A stretch of DNA of 64,000 nt, taken from Rebecca billardiae RCC1528 (lineage: Eukaryota > Haptophyta). Under the pieces are notes generated by a model that saw only the letters and a list, made by a program, of their open reading frames with translations, searched no databases and was not told the DNA's origin. Location: positions 3,162,001 through 3,226,000 of the forward strand of contig OZ251226.1 of assembly GCA_965240325.2 (NCBI GenBank), given 5' to 3'. Every line of letters begins with the position of its first letter. Position 1 is the stretch's first letter. Positions 60,113 to 64,000 of the stretch are shown here, piece by piece. The position numbers and the translations under genes were made by a program.

Positions 60113-60655
60113 CTATTCCTGGGCGTTGGGGCGGATATTCGGCCTACAGAGGCTGATCCGGCGCTGTTCGGCGCTCCTGTCTGGCTGCGCGGAGCCCAAT
60201 GGCAAGCGCCGGCGTGTGCAAGGTGTCAAGATTGAGACGGTCTCTGACGCTCCCGCCGGTCTTGGGCGCACCACGGTGCATTGAGGCCCATCTGCGTCTG
60301 TTTCTGCAGGCATGCGCGTCACAGGGGCGCGCTTGTAGGCACGGTCGAGTGCACGTCGGACCTGTCGAATGAGCCATCCGCTGCCTGCGAGCACGTCCGC
60401 GACGTCCTGAGAGGCGAATGGGAGGCGCCCCGACGCCATCTGGGGGCACGCGTGACCCATGCCCAACGTGCTGACCATCGCAAGTGCCACGGCAGGTGCA
60501 AACACGGGCCCTACGAGCGGAACATGACAGTTGCGGGCTCCGCGGAGGTGTTGCGCGCGAGCTCGCGCCGGTCTGCTGACGGCGATTCCGGCGCAGCACG
60601 GCAGGTTAGGCGAGCTGGGCATCCACGGATACACATGAACACTTGGGGCGAGCAT
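60113..60655 (-). CDS. Hypothetical protein, 180 residues
   Basis: The minus-strand frame from the ATG at 60655 (MLAPSVHVYPWMPSSPN) to 60113 has a mixed, protein-like composition (ALAMVSTLGMGHACPQMASG, DVADVLAGSGWLIRQVRRAL) and moderate codon bias. No family is recognised. It sits at the edge of a repeat-rich block and could be an orphan gene, one exon of a gene, or part of a mobile element. Confidence 0.3.
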   Translation of the reverse strand: MLAPSVHVYPWMPSSPNLPCCAGIAVSRPARARAQHLRGARNCHVPLVGPVFAPAVALAMVSTLGMGHACPQMASGRLPFASQDVADVLAGSGWLIRQVRRALDRAYKRAPVTRMPAETDADGPQCTVVRPRPAGASETVSILTPCTRRRLPLGSAQPDRSAEQRRISLCRPNIRPNAQE

Positions 60656-60705
60656 CGATCTGGCCGGGGCGAGTTGATCTTGAGCCACAAGGAGGGGTAG
60701 CGTGA

Positions 60706-60870
60706 CGGGCGTACGCAGCGCAGCAATTCAAGCCGGCCGACGCGCGCCGCGCACAGCGCGAGGTGGCCAAGAACCGGGTGGTGAGCCGCTGGTGGCGCAA
60801 AGACAAGGGTCAGAAGCGCCCACCAGGGTCACGCGCGCGCGTTCCCAAGACCATCTCGGCGTATCATGGG
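60706..60870 (+). pseudogene. Coding-like fragment (KNRVVSRWWRKDKG)
   Basis: After a TGA at 60703 the plus frame reads RAYAAQQFKPADARRAQREV, then AKNRVVSRWWRKDKGQKR. It looks like former coding sequence, but has no start or further conserved context. Perhaps remains of a mobile-element protein. Confidence 0.25.
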
Positions 60871-61024
60871 ACGCGAGCGCGCGGCGGTCCACTGCCTCCG
60901 GCCGCTCGTGCTCGAGCGGAACCGAGCTCTGAGCGCCCCCAACGCGTCGGAGCTCGATTTTCGAGCGGGGTCCGAGAAAAAGGCTCCGCGCCACCCTCCG
61001 ATTGTCTCCGAAGGCCGAGGGCTT

Positions 61025-61039
61025 GGGGAGCAAACCCTC
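61025..61039 (+). repeat. 15-bp word matching the repeat near 63.4 kb, inverted
   Basis: GGGGAGCAAACCCTC is the exact reverse complement of 63406-63420. Both sit in similar GC-rich contexts with CCGAGGG words nearby. With the 62667/63381 pair it suggests a dispersed repeat family in this block. Confidence 0.55.
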
Positions 61040-61673
61040 GGGATCGGGCGATGGCGACCAATCTGGCACGCACCACGCGCGCTGCGCAGGCTGATGCGCG
61101 GCCCTCGCGGCGCGCACGCTCGCGCGCGCTGGGCGGATGGCACCGGGAGACATGGAGGATCATCCCCGTCCCTTCTCGCCCCGCACTCTCGCCTCTCTCC
61201 GCCGCGCAGGACCTGTTGCATTACGCCCGGCCCGGCCCGGTCTGCGGCCGCGCGCTCTCGAGGCTGCGCGCGTGGCCCATCCAGGGCGAGTTTCGAGGCG
61301 CTCTCGAGCTTGGCACGTCGGGGCATATACATGGGCAACTGCCGCAAGCGCTCGCGCCCGTGCGCGTGGCGAGTCGCCGGCGCTGGGCGATCTACTGAGG
61401 GTCGTGCAGTGTCGCAACTCAGCCGTCGACCGAGCTGCCATCCGCGTAGGGGTGCGTGCGCGCCCACTTACGGTCACGTCGGCGCGTCGAGGTGGGCAGA
61501 TTGCGGCCTATAGATGCTGCTACGATCATAGTAGGCGGCGTCGATCGCGAGCGTGCGTGCGGTAGCCTGAGCTGAGGCGCCGGTCGGTGCGCCGCGGCCG
61601 CCCGGGCGGCGCCGGGCACGACGACCGGAGTCAGAGGCGGCCGCAGACCGGGCGAGCGTGGTCGTGCGTTCGC

Positions 61674-62545
61674 TCAGGAGCTGATGGCGGCAGTCGTCGA
61701 CGGCGACGGGGCGGGCGCTTGTGCGCGAGGCTCGTCGTGGCCTGCAGCTTCGGCGAGCGTGCACTTCGTGCCGACGTGCGTGAGGATCGACTGGCTGCAA
61801 GCCTTGCTACAGGTTCGGGCGACATGCGTGCCCAACCGACGCGCCGCCGCCGCCGGCCAAAGCGAGGCGGCGGCTGCGCGCGCCTGCGCGCGCTGCTCGA
61901 GCTCATGCACCTTGGCCGGGAAGCTCGCGCCCATGCCTTACAAGGCTGCGGCGATCGCGGCGAGCTCCGGGCGCGCTCGGCGCGCAGCGCAGGCGCAGCT
62001 TGGCCGACCATCTTGCCGTGCGCGAGCAGTTGCTGCACGACGGTGAGCACGGCGTCGGCGGTCATCCATGGCACCTGCGACAGATGCTGGCGACCGGACA
62101 TATGCCTGGCCACACGCTGAGCCTCGGCCAGCTGCCTGCGGTGCGTCTGGGCTTTGAGCAGCAGGTAGTGAGTCGGCGCCGTCAGTTCAGCAGCGCCGAG
62201 GCGCACGCCTTGCAGGAACCGGCCGTCCACAAAGCACACGCGGCTGGTGAAGTTGTGCGGGAGCCACTGCGGCGCGAAGATGGCAAAGAGTAGGCGGTCA
62301 GGCGCCTGCGCATGCCACGCGCTCGGCAGTGCGGCCTCGTTGTCCGCCGTGAGCGCGAGCGCGTACACGTCGAGGCCGCCGGCCGAGCCGATGACGACGA
62401 GCGCAGCGTCCCACTGTCCAGGGTCGCCGTCTTCGAGGAGGAGGTCGATCTGGGGCAGAGATGGCAGCGCGGCGCTCGCCTGGCCCTCGTCAGGCTGCGC
62501 GCTTATCCGCGCGGCAGCTTCGAGCAGCGTACCTCCCGCCGTCAG
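61674..62545 (-). pseudogene. Decayed or unresolved coding sequence, unknown family
   Basis: The minus strand from about 62545 to 61960 is coding-like: LPQIDLLLEDGDPGQWDAAL, PDRLLFAIFAPQWLPHNFTS, RVCFVDGRFLQGVRLGAAEL and VPWMTADAVLTVVQQLLAHG. The signal then passes to another frame (LAAIAAAL, stop at about 61946, GMGASFPAKVHELEQRAQAR) ending at 61674. The stop and frame change with no good splice pair suggest a pseudogene. More coding-like sequence lies upstream (62800-63000, PTFECPRGARVPITLVGQAF), separated by one arm of the 29-bp inverted repeat, so an insertion may have split a gene. No family recognised. Confidence 0.4.
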
Positions 62546-62666
62546 CGCCGCAGGGCAGCGGCGGCCACAACCACGCGAGGGCCGAAGTCCAACGGACTCG
62601 CCGAGCGGGCAGGGGTGCGCCGCGACGGGCCGGGGGGGGGGTCGCGGCGCACCTCGCTCGCCCGAT

Positions 62667-62695
62667 CCTGAGGCTTGCAAACCAAGCCCCCCAAA
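62667..62695. repeat. Left arm of a 29-bp inverted repeat
   Basis: Matches the reverse complement of 63381-63409 at 28 of 29 bases (core AGGCTTGCAAACCAAGCCCC). The two arms are 685 bases apart. They may be ends of a small element or two opposite copies of a dispersed repeat. Confidence 0.8.
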
Positions 62696-63380
62696 ACGGG
62701 ATGGCGAGCACTGGGCGACGCGAGGGCCCGCCTGCGCAGCGCTCCCAAGGCCGCATGCGGGCGTGACAGCCGTGCGCGGGCACTTTGTGGGGGCTAGAAG
62801 ACCCGTAGGCAGCAATCGTGCCGCCTCGCCGACGCCCTCGCCGCCCTCTCCGCGCGCAGAGACCTGCCGGATGGCAAGCGCAGTTCTGGAGAAGGCCTGT
62901 CCGACGAGCGTGATGGGCACGCGTGCGCCCCTGGGGCATTCAAAGGTCGGCTTTTTCGCTTCTGCGAGATGGGCATGGGAGTACTCAATATCACTGCTTC
63001 GCCGGCAGCCATGCCGACATCGATCAGACCGCGCACACACGCTCGACAGCTGGCAGGCCAGCAACCGGTTGAAATGGCGGCGCGCGTGATCACAAGGCTG
63101 TCGGCGAGGAGACCGCAGTGCGAGCCAAAGGAGGGCGCGCAAGACATGCATCTCGGTCGTGAGGCGTGCATGAGCCGCGAGCACGGGCACGACGTGCACG
63201 GCAAAGCCCGTCATGCGCCTCGACGCGCACGCGCCGCGGCGGACGACCGAGCAGGGCGCGCGCAGGCTGGCCTTCTTGGCGGCGGCTGTCCGGGAGTGCC
63301 CGCGCACGCGCAACGCGTATTCAAAGAGCTCCCGGAAGGCATCGACTCCTAAGGGACGGTGCCTTTCGCCGCGCGAGGGG

Positions 63381-63409
63381 TTTGGGGGGCTTGGTTTGCA
63401 AGCCTGAGG
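63381..63409. repeat. Right arm of a 29-bp inverted repeat
   Basis: Partner of 62667-62695. The match does not extend much beyond 29 bases on either side, and the next 12 bases outward belong to the word shared with 61025-61039. Confidence 0.8.
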
Positions 63410-63874
63410 GTTTGCTCCCCCAGCCGAGGGAGGAGCGAAAATGCGCCGCGGCTTTGATTTTCTTTTTTAAATGAGCGGTTTGGCCCCCCTAGCTACTGGC
63501 GGCACCATATATATATCAATCAAGCAGAACTTGACGTGGAGTCCCGGAGGCCGGGGCGAGGCCCGGGCGAACGGCCCGCCGGGCGGGCCCGCGGGGGCGG
63601 CGGCGCGTCAGCAGCACTCACTAGCAGTGTCTGCAGTCTCAGCATACTGGCACGCGTAGCTTCGGCCGGATATATGCGGACTGAGCGGGACTGCTGTATG
63701 ATATATGATAGTGCTGCTGCTGATTACTGAGCAGTATACGCCAATATATGACGTGCGATTGTATTAAATATATATGCATGTATTGTCCGCGTAGTCGTAT
63801 TGATGCCCAGGCTGCTGCCCGGGACTCCGGTCCGCAATGCTCCGGGCGCACTCGGGACCTGGTTCTGTCTGTGT
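63410..63874. other. Intergenic, no gene seen
   Basis: A T-rich run near 63455-63470, an ATATATAT patch near 63508 and AT-rich sequence at 63690-63780. It includes the 3' flank of the EF-hand gene. Confidence 0.4.
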
Positions 63875-64000
63875 TCAGAAGTCGGCGTCCCACATCCCAG
63901 TAGAGACCATGAGCGCTCGGAACTCTTCCTTATCGAGCAGCGTATCCTCGTCGCGGTCCGATTTGCTGAACATCTCCTGGATCTCGTCGGCGGTGAGGAA
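63875..64000 (-). CDS. C-terminal end of an EF-hand protein (runs off the window)
   Basis: The last 41 codons of a minus-strand gene that continues beyond base 64000; the stop TGA is at 63877-63875. The peptide FLTADEIQEMFSKSDRDEDT continues LLDKEEFRALMVST. It holds one EF-hand with loop D-R-D-E-D-T-L-L-D-K-E-E: acidic or oxygen ligands at loop positions 1, 3, 5, 9 and 12, so calcium binding is likely. It ends GMWDADF. The rest of the protein is unseen. Confidence 0.8.
   Translation of the reverse strand, partial: FLTADEIQEMFSKSDRDEDTLLDKEEFRALMVSTGMWDADF

Noticed and set aside
60829-61513. Overlapping 210-residue frames on both strands at 60.8-61.5 kb
   Set aside because: Both are Arg/Ala/Ser-rich with weak codon bias and no motif, typical GC-driven shadows.

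Overview
This window looks like nuclear DNA of a GC-rich eukaryotic alga, most likely a haptophyte. Genes are spaced, unlinked in function, and cut by short introns (95 to 188 bases). The introns are GC-rich, often runs of alternating C and G, and usually begin GTGCG; one begins with GC instead of GT. Several proteins start with a signal peptide followed by an Arg/Ala/Ser-rich stretch, as expected for plastids reached through the secretory pathway. Flagellar/centrosomal-type proteins, sterol synthesis and many glycan enzymes also fit a flagellated photosynthetic protist. The assignment is inference; no marker gene is present.

Layout. 0.5-15.9 kb is gene-dense: a giant membrane protein with C2 and LamG-like domains, a large protein with about four cyclic-nucleotide-binding-like domains, a GH92 alpha-mannosidase and a GT31 glycosyltransferase whose 3' end lies in a long palindrome. 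15.9-26.3 kb is repeat-rich and gene-poor. It holds a 2.0 kb candidate element with inverted ends, AT and poly-G tracts, scattered repeat fragments, a possible Myb-like exon and one convincing small membrane protein. 26.3-59.2 kb is gene-dense again: quinolinate phosphoribosyltransferase, a GT29 sialyltransferase-like protein, a Y-N-x-L repeat protein, a 3-beta-HSD family sterol dehydrogenase, an XRN exoribonuclease with a possible plastid presequence, lipin, a plastid-like membrane protein, a SCYL1-like pseudokinase, a plastid-type methyltransferase, a cysteine-module surface protein, a MYND protein, a receptor-like protein, a family-16 methyltransferase, a coiled-coil/IQ protein and Bud23. 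59.2-63.9 kb is repeat-rich with decayed coding sequence, and the right edge cuts an EF-hand gene.

The most notable gene is 51043-53545: six membrane segments, a cytosolic TIR-like 'SHSW' domain, a seventh membrane segment and an extracellular C-type lectin domain in one 780-residue protein. I know of no described receptor with this order. Glycan biology recurs in the window (GH92, GT31, GT29, two lectin-like modules), but no operon-like linkage is implied. Several neighbours are divergent pairs with 145-231 bases between start codons, so shared promoters are likely.

All coding models were built by eye from reading frame, conserved motifs and splice sites. Because the DNA is so GC-rich, wrong frames stay open for kilobases; those shadows were left out.
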